The position numbers were made by a program, and so were the translations under genes. This document shows positions 1 through 7,434 of a stretch of DNA of 22,027 nt, piece after piece. Below the pieces are notes generated by a model, which made no database searches, was not told the origin of the DNA, and saw nothing but the letters and a program-made list of their open reading frames with translations. The stretch comes from a virus: positions 1 to 22,027 of IMG/VR virus record IMGVR_UViG_3300037193_000647; one strand, given 5' to 3'. Every line of letters starts with the position of its first letter. Within the stretch, counting starts at the first letter, position 1.

Positions 1-144
1 AAAAACGGACATCTGGACGACCCCGTGCCCCCCTTTCCGTCTCTCTCTCCGCGCGAAATCACGCCCGAGCACGAGCGCGAGCTGATTACGCAGTCAGGCA
101 ACCCGCCTCGCACCAGGGACATCAATCCGCCCGAGGGGGCCAAC

Positions 145-549
145 ATGCAGAATGCCGACCTGGCCCATTTCGCCTATCGCGCGTACAGCACGGCCGCCGG
201 CGAGGTCACCGTCTTCGGTGAGCCGAGCCGCCTGTGGGAGGACCTCCCGCACGCCACCCGCCAGGCGTGGGAAACGACCGCGGGGGCAATCGCCGCGTGC
301 GTCGCCGGCGAGCAGATCGTCCGCGAGAGCCTCGCGGCCACGGCCGAGGCGGCCGAGATCCTCGGCGCCGTCGAAAAGGCCGTCGAGACGCTGCCCGAGT
401 GCTGCCCGTACCACGGCACGGCCACGGACCCGCAGAATTTCCCCTACCCGTGGACGCGTGAGGCGTGCTGCGACATGGGGCGGCCTGCCCAGCGGCGCCG
501 CCGCGCTGATGAGGCGCTGGCCATGCTCCGGCGACTGGTGGGCGTATGA
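145..549 (+). CDS. conserved small phage protein of unknown function
   Basis: A 134-residue protein. Its opening (MQNADLAHFAYRAYS, then LWEDLPHATRQAWETTA around residues 29-45) resembles a small protein common in actinophage genomes, with a pattern of AYxAY, a polar stretch, then W-x-x-L and QAW. No function is known to me for that group. I chose ATG 145 because GAGGGGG lies about 6 bases upstream and because family members start at about this point. The same frame stays open to the left edge and has a GTG at 25, so a longer or truncated product cannot be excluded. The C-terminal half has a Cys-rich patch (PECCPYHG and EACCDMG, about residues 84-112) that could bind metal; this is inference. 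The stop overlaps an ATG of a negligible 28-codon frame, and the small terminase follows 27 bases later. Confidence 0.6.
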   Translation: MQNADLAHFAYRAYSTAAGEVTVFGEPSRLWEDLPHATRQAWETTAGAIAACVAGEQIVRESLAATAEAAEILGAVEKAVETLPECCPYHGTATDPQNFPYPWTREACCDMGRPAQRRRRADEALAMLRRLVGV

Positions 550-576
550 GCGCCGAGCAGCGAGGGGTGACGCCCG

Positions 577-834
577 ATGGCACGTCAGAACGAGATCCCG
601 CCGCCCGACGTCACCAGCGCAGTCCGGGGTGACAAGCGCGACGCCCTGGAGGCCATCCGCGACCGCCTCGCGGCCGAGCTGATCCGCTCCAAGGGCCAGG
701 CCGCCGCCGCGGTCGCCAAGGAGCTGCGGGCCACCATCGACGCGATCGAGGCGCTACCGGGCGGGGAGGTGAGCAAGGTTGACGATCTCGCCGCCCAGCG
801 CGCGAAGAGGCGTGCAGACGCCGCGGGTAGGTAG
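577..834 (+). CDS. terS: terminase small subunit
   Basis: An 85-residue protein. The start (MARQNEIPPPDVTSAV), the helical middle (DALEAIRDRLAAELIR, then AVAKELRATIDAIEALP) and the basic tail (SKVDDLAAQRAKRRAD) match the short terminase small subunits found just before the large subunit in many actinophages. In such systems the small subunit recognises the packaging site and regulates the motor. This protein is shorter than lambda- or SPP1-type small subunits and shows no obvious helix-turn-helix, so DNA recognition is inferred from family and position. A purine-rich GAGGGGTGA lies just upstream of ATG 577. Its last 56 bases overlap the start of the large terminase in another frame, which suggests translational coupling. 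Confidence 0.75.
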   Translation: MARQNEIPPPDVTSAVRGDKRDALEAIRDRLAAELIRSKGQAAAAVAKELRATIDAIEALPGGEVSKVDDLAAQRAKRRADAAGR

Positions 835-2284
835 ATGGCCCGCCTACGCCAGCTCGGCCGGTCAGGAGGCCATCGACCTGGCGGCCGTGGCCGGCCTGCA
901 CCTGGACCCGTGGCAGCAGCACGTGCTGACTCACGCCCTCGGCGAGCGCCCGGACGGCAAGTGGGCGGCGCCCAAGGTGTCGGTGTGGGTGCCCAGACAG
1001 AACGGCAAGGGCGCTCTCTTGGAGGCCCGCGAGCTGTGGGGGCTGTTCCTCGGGGGCGAGCGGCTGATCCTGCACAGCGCCCACGAGTACAAGACCGCCC
1101 AGGAGGCGTTCCTCCGCATCCGCGGGCTGATCGAGGGGACGCCCGACCTGGCCAAGCGGGTGCATCGCGTCTGGCAGGCCAACGGCGAACAGGGCATCGA
1201 GCTGACCCGCGCCGCCGGCGGGGGCCGGTTGCGGTTCGTGGCCCGGTCGAAGTCGAGCGGCCGGGGGTTCTCCGGGGACTGCATCATCCTGGACGAGGGC
1301 CAGGAGCTGACCGCGGACATCATGGCCGCGATGCTGCCCACCATGAGCGCCAGGCCCAACCACCAGCTGTGGATCTGCGGAACCCCGCCGAGCGACCCCG
1401 CCGCGTGGTGCTACGGCGTGCGCGACGACGGAGAGGCCGGCGCCGAGCGGCTGGCGCATTTCGACTGGGGCCAGGACATCGACCTGGCCGACCCTGCCGC
1501 GGTGCGCGCGGCCGTGGCCGACCGCTCGCTGTGGTACGCCGCGAACCCGTCGCTCGGCATCCGGATCACCGAGGAGACGGTGGAGGACGAGCTGGGGCCC
1601 TCGGGTCTCGGCCCTACGGTCACGTTCGCCATGGAGCGGCTCGGCGCCTGGCTGCCGCGGGCCGGCGATGGGCCGCGGGTGCTCGACATCAAGGCGTGGG
1701 AGCAGCTCATGGACGCCGGCTCTCGGGTGGGCGGCGCGTTCGCGCTCGCGGTGGACATCACGCCGAGCCGCGACAGCGCGTGCATCGGGGTCTACGGGTT
1801 GCGCGCCGATGGGCTCGGCCACGCCGAGATCATCGACCAGCGGCCGGGCACGGCGTGGCTCGTGGACCGTCTGGTGGAGCTGCGCGACCGGTGGAACCCG
1901 GTGGCCATCGCGGTGGACGCCAAGGGCCCTGCGGTGACCCTGCTCGAACCGCTGGAGAAGGCGGGCATCACGCGCCCGGAGGACCCCGAGGCTCCGCAGT
2001 ACGGAGACCTTGCGGTGCCCACCGCTCAGGACGTGGCCGCCGCGTGCGGCCAGCTCGCCGACGCGGTGACGCAGCAGGTTTTCCGGCACATCGGTCAGCA
2101 GATCCTCGCCGACGCGATCAGGGGGGCCGCCACGCGCCCGCTCGGCGATGCGTGGGCGTGGGCGCGGCGCATCAGCAGCGTGGATATCTCGCCGCTGGTG
2201 ACCGTGACGCTGGCCCGGTGGGCGTACCTGGCGCGGGCTCATCTGGTGGAGGACGACTACGACGTGGCGGACAGCTTCGGATAG
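779..2284 (+). CDS. terL: terminase large subunit (ATPase and nuclease)
   Basis: A 501-residue packaging motor protein that drives DNA into the prohead through the portal and cuts the concatemer. Visible motifs: an adenine-binding-like PWQQHVL near residue 44, Walker A PRQNGKG at 72-78, Walker B IILDEGQE at 169-176, and a C-terminal RNase H-like nuclease with acidic residues in LAVDITPSRDSA (D326) and IAVDAKGP (D380). A further Asp lies near 457 (GDAWAW). Length is usual for the family. The start is TTG 779, inside the small terminase gene, preceded by GGAGGTGAG at 8-base spacing. The next in-frame start, GTG 812, would leave Walker A intact but has a worse ribosome site. The stop is followed directly by the portal's ribosome site. 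Confidence 0.93.
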   Translation: MTISPPSARRGVQTPRVGRWPAYASSAGQEAIDLAAVAGLHLDPWQQHVLTHALGERPDGKWAAPKVSVWVPRQNGKGALLEARELWGLFLGGERLILHSAHEYKTAQEAFLRIRGLIEGTPDLAKRVHRVWQANGEQGIELTRAAGGGRLRFVARSKSSGRGFSGDCIILDEGQELTADIMAAMLPTMSARPNHQLWICGTPPSDPAAWCYGVRDDGEAGAERLAHFDWGQDIDLADPAAVRAAVADRSLWYAANPSLGIRITEETVEDELGPSGLGPTVTFAMERLGAWLPRAGDGPRVLDIKAWEQLMDAGSRVGGAFALAVDITPSRDSACIGVYGLRADGLGHAEIIDQRPGTAWLVDRLVELRDRWNPVAIAVDAKGPAVTLLEPLEKAGITRPEDPEAPQYGDLAVPTAQDVAAACGQLADAVTQQVFRHIGQQILADAIRGAATRPLGDAWAWARRISSVDISPLVTVTLARWAYLARAHLVEDDYDVADSFG

Positions 2285-2294
2285 GAGGTGATCC
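2284..2294 (+). promoter_or_regulatory. near-perfect Shine-Dalgarno site for the portal gene
   Basis: GGAGGTGATCC directly precedes GTG 2295. It matches almost the whole anti-Shine-Dalgarno tail of 16S rRNA, with six bases between GGAGG and the start. This decides the start at GTG 2295 over ATG 2304, which would be 15 bases from GGAGG. The first G of the site is the last base of the terminase TAG stop, so portal translation is probably coupled to terminase translation. Confidence 0.8.
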
Positions 2295-3506
2295 GTGGGC
2301 GTCATGAGCACGTTGCGCGGGTGGCTCTCGCGTGACGCCAACCTGACGACCCCCGAGCAACTCCTGGCCGATCGGCGGGCGCTGCGCACCGGGGGCGTGC
2401 ACGTCACCAACGACACGGCCATGAGGCACAGCGCGGTGTGGGCCTGCCTACGCTTGCGTGCCGACCTGGTATCGACCATGCCCGTGGACGTGTACCGGCG
2501 GATCAACGGGGTCCAGGTCGAGGTGTTCAAACCGCCGGTGCTGGTCAACCCGGGCGGGGAACGTGTGGGCCTGCTGGAGTGGCTCTACAGCACTCAGCTT
2601 GATCTGGACCGGGCGGGCAACGCGTTCGGGCTGATCACCGAGCGGTCGGGCGTGCTCGGGCCGGACGGCCGAGGGCTGCCGGCGCGCATCGACCTGCTGG
2701 CGCTGTCGGATGTGACCGTGCGCGCCACCGGCGCCGAGATCACCAAGTTCGTGGTTGCGGGTACGGAGTACGACCCGTGGGAGGTCTGGCACGAACGGCA
2801 GTTCACCGTCGCCGGTCTGCCGCTCGGCCTGTCGCCGGTCGCCTACGCCGCGTGGACGATCGAGGAGGCCCTGAACGCCCAGCAGTTCGCCCGCGACTGG
2901 TTCGGCGCCGGCGCGGTGCCGCTGGCCGAGCTGAAGAACACCGCCAAGAAGATCAACAAGGCTGAGGCGCAGATCGCCAAGGACCATTTCAAGGCGGCCG
3001 TGGCCAACGGTGACCTGTTCGTGCACGGCCACGACTGGGAGTACAAGCCGATCCAGGCCGTGGCCCAGCAGAGCGCTTTCATCGAGGCGCGCGAGTTCGC
3101 GCTGACCGACATCGCGCGGTTTTTCGGCGTTCCGGCCGACCTGATCGACGCGGCCGTGAGCACGGGCAGCATCACCTACGCGAGCATCACACAGCGCAAC
3201 CTCCAATTTCTGATCATGAATTTGGGGCCCGCGCTGACCCGCCGCGAGGACGCGCTGAGCCGCGGTCTCGTGCCAGGACCCCGGTACGTGAAGTTCAACC
3301 GCTCGGCCCTGCTGGCGATGGACCCCGAGGCCCGCGCCCGCACCATCCAGACGCAGATCAACTCCCGGACGCTCACGCCGAACGAGGCGCGCGAGCTGGA
3401 AGACCGCCCGCCGCTCACGGCCGAGCAGCTCGCTGAGTTCGACCGCGTATTCGGTGCCGCGCGCACGCAACCCACCACCGCCTCGGCAGGAGGAACGACC
3501 CCATGA
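2295..3506 (+). CDS. portal protein, HK97 family
   Basis: A 403-residue portal of the HK97 gp3-like family, which forms the dodecameric vertex through which DNA enters and leaves. The N-terminus (MSTLRGWLSRDA), HSAVWACLRLRADLVSTMP and VDVYRR (residues about 47-68), the central QFARDWFGAGAVPLAELK, and FFGVPADLIDAAVSTGSIT, then LGPALTRREDALSRGL, are all characteristic. Length matches the compact actinophage members of the family. The C-terminal tail past the portal core (about 370-403) is Thr/Ala rich and probably disordered. The gene overlaps the protease start by four bases (ATGA), the standard portal-protease-capsid order. Confidence 0.93.
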   Translation: MGVMSTLRGWLSRDANLTTPEQLLADRRALRTGGVHVTNDTAMRHSAVWACLRLRADLVSTMPVDVYRRINGVQVEVFKPPVLVNPGGERVGLLEWLYSTQLDLDRAGNAFGLITERSGVLGPDGRGLPARIDLLALSDVTVRATGAEITKFVVAGTEYDPWEVWHERQFTVAGLPLGLSPVAYAAWTIEEALNAQQFARDWFGAGAVPLAELKNTAKKINKAEAQIAKDHFKAAVANGDLFVHGHDWEYKPIQAVAQQSAFIEAREFALTDIARFFGVPADLIDAAVSTGSITYASITQRNLQFLIMNLGPALTRREDALSRGLVPGPRYVKFNRSALLAMDPEARARTIQTQINSRTLTPNEARELEDRPPLTAEQLAEFDRVFGAARTQPTTASAGGTTP

Positions 3507-4165
3507 ACGATCGAGCCGCCGCCGCGGCCGAGCGCGCCCGGCACGTCCGGCAGCGCTGCGACCGGCCGTCACAGCGCCGGTGCGCCGAGCATCCCGGCGC
3601 CCGCGCCGCCGCCCTGGTGCCCGCCCAGATCGAGGTCCGCGCGGCCGAGGGCGCCGAGGGCACGCTGGAGTTCCACGGCTACGCCTCGGCCTACGAGCGC
3701 GCCTACGAGATGTGGGACTACTGGGGGCCCTACACCGAGGTGGTGTCGGCCGGTGCCGGCGCCGAGAGCCTCGCGCGGGCCGACCTGGACGTGCCCCTGG
3801 TCCTTCAGCACGATCAGCTACGGCGCATCGCCCGCACGACCAATGGGACGTTGGACCTCAGCGAAGACGAGACGGGCTTGTCCGTGCGCGCCCTCGCGCT
3901 CGACATGAACGACGCGGACGTGGCCTACATCGTGCCCAAGCTGCGCGCGGGCCTGATCGACGAAATGTCGTTCGCCTTCAGGATCGAGGCCGGCCAGTGG
4001 TCCCCGGACTACACCGAGTACCGGATCGCCCGCTACGACATCCACCGGGGTGACGTGGCGATCGTCGGATTCGGCGCCAACCCCTACACCGAGGCGCACG
4101 CCCGCGCGCGGCCGACGTCGAGCCGCGCCCGCGCCCTGCTGGAAATCGCGCTCCAGAGCCGGTAG
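3503..4165 (+). CDS. HK97-type prohead protease (peptidase S78)
   Basis: A 220-residue maturation protease that removes scaffold sequence from the capsid protein and then degrades itself. The S78 core spans about residues 42-200: LEFHGYASAYE, PLVLQHDQL with catalytic-type His103, DEMSFAFR with catalytic-type Ser156, and HRGDVAIVGFGANPYT, where Asp184 lies near the position of the family's third catalytic acid. The first 40 residues are unusually basic and contain two Cys (residues 19 and 27), and may be a disordered or self-cleaved leader. The start overlaps the portal stop. A 250-base gap with strong inverted repeats separates it from the capsid gene. Confidence 0.9.
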   Translation: MNDRAAAAAERARHVRQRCDRPSQRRCAEHPGARAAALVPAQIEVRAAEGAEGTLEFHGYASAYERAYEMWDYWGPYTEVVSAGAGAESLARADLDVPLVLQHDQLRRIARTTNGTLDLSEDETGLSVRALALDMNDADVAYIVPKLRAGLIDEMSFAFRIEAGQWSPDYTEYRIARYDIHRGDVAIVGFGANPYTEAHARARPTSSRARALLEIALQSR

Positions 4166-4206
4166 CGCCTGACCCCCTGAACGCCCGCCGTCCCCGCGGG
4201 CCCCCC

Positions 4207-4266
4207 GCCCTGCTCGGCCACCCCCCTGGCCCCCCACTGCCCCCGGGTGCACTGGCCGAGCAGGGC
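4207..4266 (+). promoter_or_regulatory. large inverted repeat upstream of capsid gene
   Basis: GCCCTGCTCGGCCA (4207-4220) and TGGCCGAGCAGGGC (4253-4266) are perfect 14-bp complementary arms around a 32-base C-rich loop. No T-tract follows, so it is not a textbook intrinsic terminator. It starts 41 bases after the protease stop and ends 149 bases before the capsid start. A role in RNA stability, partial termination or processing is inference. Confidence 0.7.
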
Positions 4267-4276
4267 CCCACACTCT

Positions 4277-4302
4277 CCCGCCCGGACTACTCCCCGGGCG
4301 GG
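4277..4302 (+). promoter_or_regulatory. second stem-loop upstream of capsid gene
   Basis: CCCGCCCGG (4277-4285) pairs with CCGGGCGGG (4294-4302) across an 8-base loop. It stands ten bases after the larger repeat. The all-GC 9-bp stem is strong but has no T-run after it. The remaining sequence to the capsid ribosome site (4303-4400) shows no promoter I can support. Confidence 0.65.
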
Positions 4303-4415
4303 CTGCCCTACGCATCGCGCGCACGAGCCCATCCGGCGCCACGCCTCGGATGGCCGTCCGACCTGACCGCACGGGGCGTCACGAGATCCCATCGAGCACG
4401 ACAGGAGATCGAGCT

Positions 4416-5801
4416 ATGACGCTCGCCCAGATGATCGAGCAGGCCCGTACGGCCCTCCAGACCGCCATCGCCGCCCGCCAGCAGGCCCAGGACGCCCTCA
4501 TGGCGCTACGGGAAGACCCCGCGCTGACCGAGGAGGCCGTGGCCGAGCGGGTCACCGCCCGGGACGCGGCCGACGCCGAGGTGACCCGCCGCCAGGATGC
4601 CCTCGCCGCCCTGGAAGCCGAGCAGGCCCGCGAGGAGGAGATCGCCCAGCTCTCGCAGCGCGTCACCCCGACCGGGGCCCGCACGCCTGGCCAGGACCGC
4701 CGCATCCGCGTGGGCGCCGAGGAGCGCACCTACCGGCCCGACCTGGACGCGCGCGGCCAGAGCTTCGAGCGCGACGTGACCGCAGCGTTCCTGGGCGACT
4801 ACGAGGCCCAGGAGCGCCTCGCCCGGCACATGCGCGAGGAGCGCGCCGAGCGCGGCGAGCAGCTACAGCGCGCGGTCGGCACCGGCGCGTTCACCGGCCT
4901 GGTGGTGCCCCAGTACCTCACCGACATGTACGCGCCCGCCGCCGCCGCCCGCCGGCCGTTCGCGGACGCGTGCCGGCAGCATGGCCTGCCGCCGTCCGGC
5001 ATGACCGTGAACATCTCGCGGATCACCACGGCGTCGTCGGTCGCGCTCCAGGCGGCCGAGAACGACGCGGTCAGCGAGACGAACATGGACGACACCCTGC
5101 TGACCATCGCGGTGCAGACCGCTGGCGGCCAGCAGACGATCTCCCGCCAGGCGATCGAGCGCGGCACGGGGATCGAGCCGGTCGTCCTGGACGACCTGTT
5201 CCGCCGGTACGCCACCAACCTGGACAGCACGCTGATCAACCAGGCCACCACCGGCCTGTCGGCCGCCGCCACCGCGGTGACCTACACCGACGCCAGCCCG
5301 ACCGCGGCCGAGGCATACCCCAAGATCATTCAGGGGTTGTCCGAGGTGGAAGCCGCGATGCTGGACCAGGCGAGCGGAGACAACATCGCCGTCATGCACT
5401 CGCGCCGCTGGTACTGGCTCCAGGCCGCGATGGGCAGCACATGGCCCATGATCACGCAGCCCGGCATCGTGGAACAGACGCTCGGCGCCAACTTCGCGAC
5501 CGCCTACGGCCGCGGCGTGCGCGGCGTCCTGCCCAACGGCACGCCGGTCATCGTTGACAACAACATCGCGACCAACCTCGGCGCCGGCACCAACGAGGAC
5601 GAGATCTACCTGGTGGACCGCATGGAGTGCCACCTGTGGGAGGACCCCTCCGCGCCGATGTTCATCCGGGCCGAGCAGCCGAAAGCGGCCAACCTCGGCG
5701 TGCTGCTCGTGGTGTACGGCTACTTCGCCTACACCTTCACCCGCTACGCCCACTCGCGCAAGGTGTCCGGCACCGGCCTGGTGACGCCGACCTTCGCGTA
5801 A
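4416..5801 (+). CDS. major capsid protein, HK97 fold, with N-terminal scaffold domain
   Basis: A 461-residue capsid protein. Residues 1 to about 82 form a charged, heptad-like Ala/Glu/Arg coiled coil (MIEQARTALQ through EEEIAQLSQR), equivalent to the HK97 delta scaffold domain that the protease removes. The mature shell part begins somewhere after residue 85. Typical HK97-fold elements follow: RAVGTGAFTGLVVPQYLTD, MTVNISRI, QTISRQAIERG (spine-helix region), a long axial domain, GVLPNGTPVIVDNNI, and a C-terminal FTRYAHSRKVSGTGLVTP. ATG 4416 is chosen because CAGGAG precedes it at good spacing and the coiled coil starts there. The in-frame ATG at 4350 lacks such a site. Expected to be the most abundant late protein, it is flanked on both sides by stem-loops. 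Confidence 0.92.
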   Translation: MTLAQMIEQARTALQTAIAARQQAQDALMALREDPALTEEAVAERVTARDAADAEVTRRQDALAALEAEQAREEEIAQLSQRVTPTGARTPGQDRRIRVGAEERTYRPDLDARGQSFERDVTAAFLGDYEAQERLARHMREERAERGEQLQRAVGTGAFTGLVVPQYLTDMYAPAAAARRPFADACRQHGLPPSGMTVNISRITTASSVALQAAENDAVSETNMDDTLLTIAVQTAGGQQTISRQAIERGTGIEPVVLDDLFRRYATNLDSTLINQATTGLSAAATAVTYTDASPTAAEAYPKIIQGLSEVEAAMLDQASGDNIAVMHSRRWYWLQAAMGSTWPMITQPGIVEQTLGANFATAYGRGVRGVLPNGTPVIVDNNIATNLGAGTNEDEIYLVDRMECHLWEDPSAPMFIRAEQPKAANLGVLLVVYGYFAYTFTRYAHSRKVSGTGLVTPTFA

Positions 5802-5809
5802 CCCGAGCA

Positions 5810-5847
5810 GCCCCGACCCGCCTGGCTCCCTGGGGGCGGGTCGGGGC
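5810..5847 (+). terminator. terminator-like stem-loop after capsid gene
   Basis: GCCCCGACCCGCC (5810-5822) pairs perfectly with GGCGGGTCGGGGC (5835-5847) over a 12-base loop, starting nine bases after the capsid stop. There is no T-tract, so it may act as a weak terminator or as a 3' barrier to exonucleases that raises capsid mRNA. The next gene has its own good ribosome site. Confidence 0.65.
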
Positions 5848-5871
5848 CCCCACCAACAGGAGATCGAACCG

Positions 5872-6126
5872 ATGCCGGAAGAACTGGAGCCGGACAGCAG
5901 CGAACGCCCGCCGCGCGAGCCGATCAGCGACGACCGCATGGTGGCCGCCCTGCTGCGCGAGCGCGAGGGGTACGTCCGGCGCGGGCTCACCGAACGGGTG
6001 GCCGCGGTGGACGAGCAGATCAAGCGCCGCGGCGGCACCCCGCCCAAGGACGGGCCACCGCCCAAGCAGGAGACCACCGACACCAAGCCTCGCGGCCGGC
6101 GCCCGCCCGGCAAGAGCCGCACGTAA
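5872..6126 (+). CDS. small helical protein downstream of capsid, unknown function
   Basis: An 84-residue protein of a kind often found just after the capsid gene in actinophages. A short acidic and proline-containing start leads to one predicted helix (MVAALLREREGYVRRGLTER, continuing VAAVDEQIKRRG, about residues 24-55), then a basic, proline-rich tail (about 57-84) likely to be disordered. No enzyme motif is visible. Placement suggests a head or neck accessory role; that is inference. Its leader ACAGGAGATCGA (5856-5867) is identical over 12 bases to the leader of the capsid gene. Confidence 0.75.
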   Translation: MPEELEPDSSERPPREPISDDRMVAALLREREGYVRRGLTERVAAVDEQIKRRGGTPPKDGPPPKQETTDTKPRGRRPPGKSRT

Positions 6127-6144
6127 CGAGGAGGCGGCCGAGGC

Positions 6145-6735
6145 ATGGCGAACGAGTACAGCGACCGGGCCACGCTGAAACTGGCGCTCGGGATCACAGA
6201 CGGTGCCCGGGACGCTCTGCTGGACAAGGCCCTCACGGCCGCCTCGCGCGCGATCGACCGGCAGACCGGCCGGCGGTTCTGGCTGGACAGCTCGGCCAGC
6301 GCGCGGGTCTTCAGCCCGCACGGCCGCGTAGTCCGCGACGACCGCGGAGAGCTGTTCCTGATCGACGACCTGGGCGCCGCCGACGCCCTGGTGGTCGAGG
6401 TCGGCACGCCAGGCTCGTGGACCGCGGTCACGGACTATGAGACGTGGCCCGATAACGCGCTGACCAAGGGCGAGCCCATCACAGGGCTGTTGCTGCCTAC
6501 CGGGTTCTGGGGCACCGACCGCACCCGGGTGCGCGTCACCGAGAGGTGGGGCTGGCCGGCCATCCCTGACGAGATCGAGCAGGCCGCACGCCTTCAGGCC
6601 GGGCGCCTGTACCGGCGCAAGGACTCCCCCGAGGGCGTGGCCGGCAGCGCTGAGTGGGGCCTGATCCGGGTTCCCCGTCTGGACCCCGACGTGCTCGCGC
6701 TGATCGAGCCCTACACGCTGCCCGGCTTCGCCTGA
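6145..6735 (+). CDS. head-tail connector (gp6-like adaptor)
   Basis: A 196-residue protein resembling the HK97 gp6 and SPP1 gp15 adaptor group that docks on the portal and extends the DNA channel. The N-terminus (YSDRATLKLALGITDGARDALLDKAL) and TAASRAIDRQTGRRFW (residues about 31-46) are the usual helical opening. A beta-rich middle follows (FLIDDLGAADALVVEVGTPG), then RVRVTERWGWPAIPDEIEQA and ARLQAGRLYRRKDSPEGVAG, the conserved C-terminal helix and turn. GAGGAGG precedes ATG 6145. Position after the capsid and before the tail genes agrees. Confidence 0.85.
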   Translation: MANEYSDRATLKLALGITDGARDALLDKALTAASRAIDRQTGRRFWLDSSASARVFSPHGRVVRDDRGELFLIDDLGAADALVVEVGTPGSWTAVTDYETWPDNALTKGEPITGLLLPTGFWGTDRTRVRVTERWGWPAIPDEIEQAARLQAGRLYRRKDSPEGVAGSAEWGLIRVPRLDPDVLALIEPYTLPGFA

Positions 6736-6748
6736 TGAGGAGGACCCC

Positions 6749-7003
6749 ATGAGTCATGTCGTGTACGCCCGAGTCGATACCACCGTGGTGTGGTCAGGCG
6801 GCATCTCCCCCATCACCGTGGGCGAGGTGTGGGACAGCGAGGCCAAGCTGGTCACCGAGCGTCCCGAGCTGTTCTCGGCCGAGCCGACCAGGGTCCGCGG
6901 GCGGGTGGCTCGGCCGCCGGCGGCCACAACCCCGGACACCTGCTCTGAGCCGCAGGAACAGGCCCGAGTCGTCGACAAGACCCGCCGAAAGGGCGCTGAC
7001 TGA
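6749..7003 (+). CDS. small conserved phage protein, possible neck component
   Basis: An 84-residue protein. The opening (VVYARVDTTVVWSGGISPI) and GEVWDSEAKLVTERPELFS (about residues 26-44) match a small protein often found in this place in actinophage genomes. Its biochemical role is not known to me. The C-terminal 40 residues are Pro/Arg/Thr rich and look disordered. It sits where a head-closure or stopper gene is often found, but no sequence signature supports that role. GAGGAGGACCCC precedes the start. Its TGA stop overlaps the next ATG by one base. Confidence 0.65.
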   Translation: MSHVVYARVDTTVVWSGGISPITVGEVWDSEAKLVTERPELFSAEPTRVRGRVARPPAATTPDTCSEPQEQARVVDKTRRKGAD

Positions 7004-7431
7004 TGGAACCGGGCGCGATCCGCGAGGCGCTCGCCACCGCCGTGCGCGACGCCATCCCGGTGCTGAACTGTTTCGGCTACTGCCCGGACTCGATCCCCGA
7101 GCCGTGTTTCTACGCGGGCGAGGTCGAGATCGATTTCGACCGGGCATTCGGCCGAGGCATGGACGAGATGCGGGTGACGTGCCGGCTGCTCGTCTCGCGC
7201 GCCGACGACAAGAGCGGCCAGGCCGCGCTGGACGGCTACCTGGCCGGTTCGGGTCCGCTCTCGGTGAAAGCCGCCATCGAGGCCGCTCGCGGGGCGCCCG
7301 GTCAGCCCGCCCTCGGCGGGCTGTGCGATGACCTCCACCTGATGCGCGTGCAGGGCTACCGCATGTACCAGGTGGGCGAGGTCCAGTTCTACGGCGCCGA
7401 GCTGATCGTGCGCATCATCGGAGAGGGGTGA
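7003..7431 (+). CDS. probable tail terminator protein
   Basis: A 142-residue alpha/beta protein of the sort placed just before the tail tube in actinophages. It has an N-terminal helix (AIREALATAVRDAI), a hydrophobic strand ending YCPDSIPEPCFY, then EVEIDFDRAFGRGMDEMRVT followed by CRLLVSRADDKSGQAALDGY and LAGSGPLSVKAAIE. The IDFDRAFGRGMDE stretch is conserved in homologues I recall, some annotated as tail terminator. Tail terminators cap the tube and join it to the head. The assignment rests on general resemblance and position, so another neck role is possible. It is linked to its neighbours by a one-base overlap upstream and a three-base gap downstream. Confidence 0.6.
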   Translation: MEPGAIREALATAVRDAIPVLNCFGYCPDSIPEPCFYAGEVEIDFDRAFGRGMDEMRVTCRLLVSRADDKSGQAALDGYLAGSGPLSVKAAIEAARGAPGQPALGGLCDDLHLMRVQGYRMYQVGEVQFYGAELIVRIIGEG

Positions 7432-7434
7432 CCC

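Noticed and set aside
546-632. 28-codon frame starting in ATGA overlap after the first gene
   Set aside because: It runs in another frame over the start of the small terminase and its product has no conserved pattern, so it is probably chance.
611-2548. 645-codon open frame on the - strand across the terminase region
   Set aside because: It lies opposite the well-supported terminase and portal genes. Its product is Arg/Pro/Gly rich with no motif, as expected for antisense frames in GC-rich DNA.
4350-4415. Upstream in-frame ATG for the capsid gene
   Set aside because: There is no ribosome site before 4350. ATG 4416 has CAGGAG at good spacing and begins exactly at the scaffold coiled coil.
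4863-6431. 522-codon open frame on the - strand under capsid and neck genes
   Set aside because: It spans four real genes and intergenic stem-loops with no domain, and composition explains its openness.
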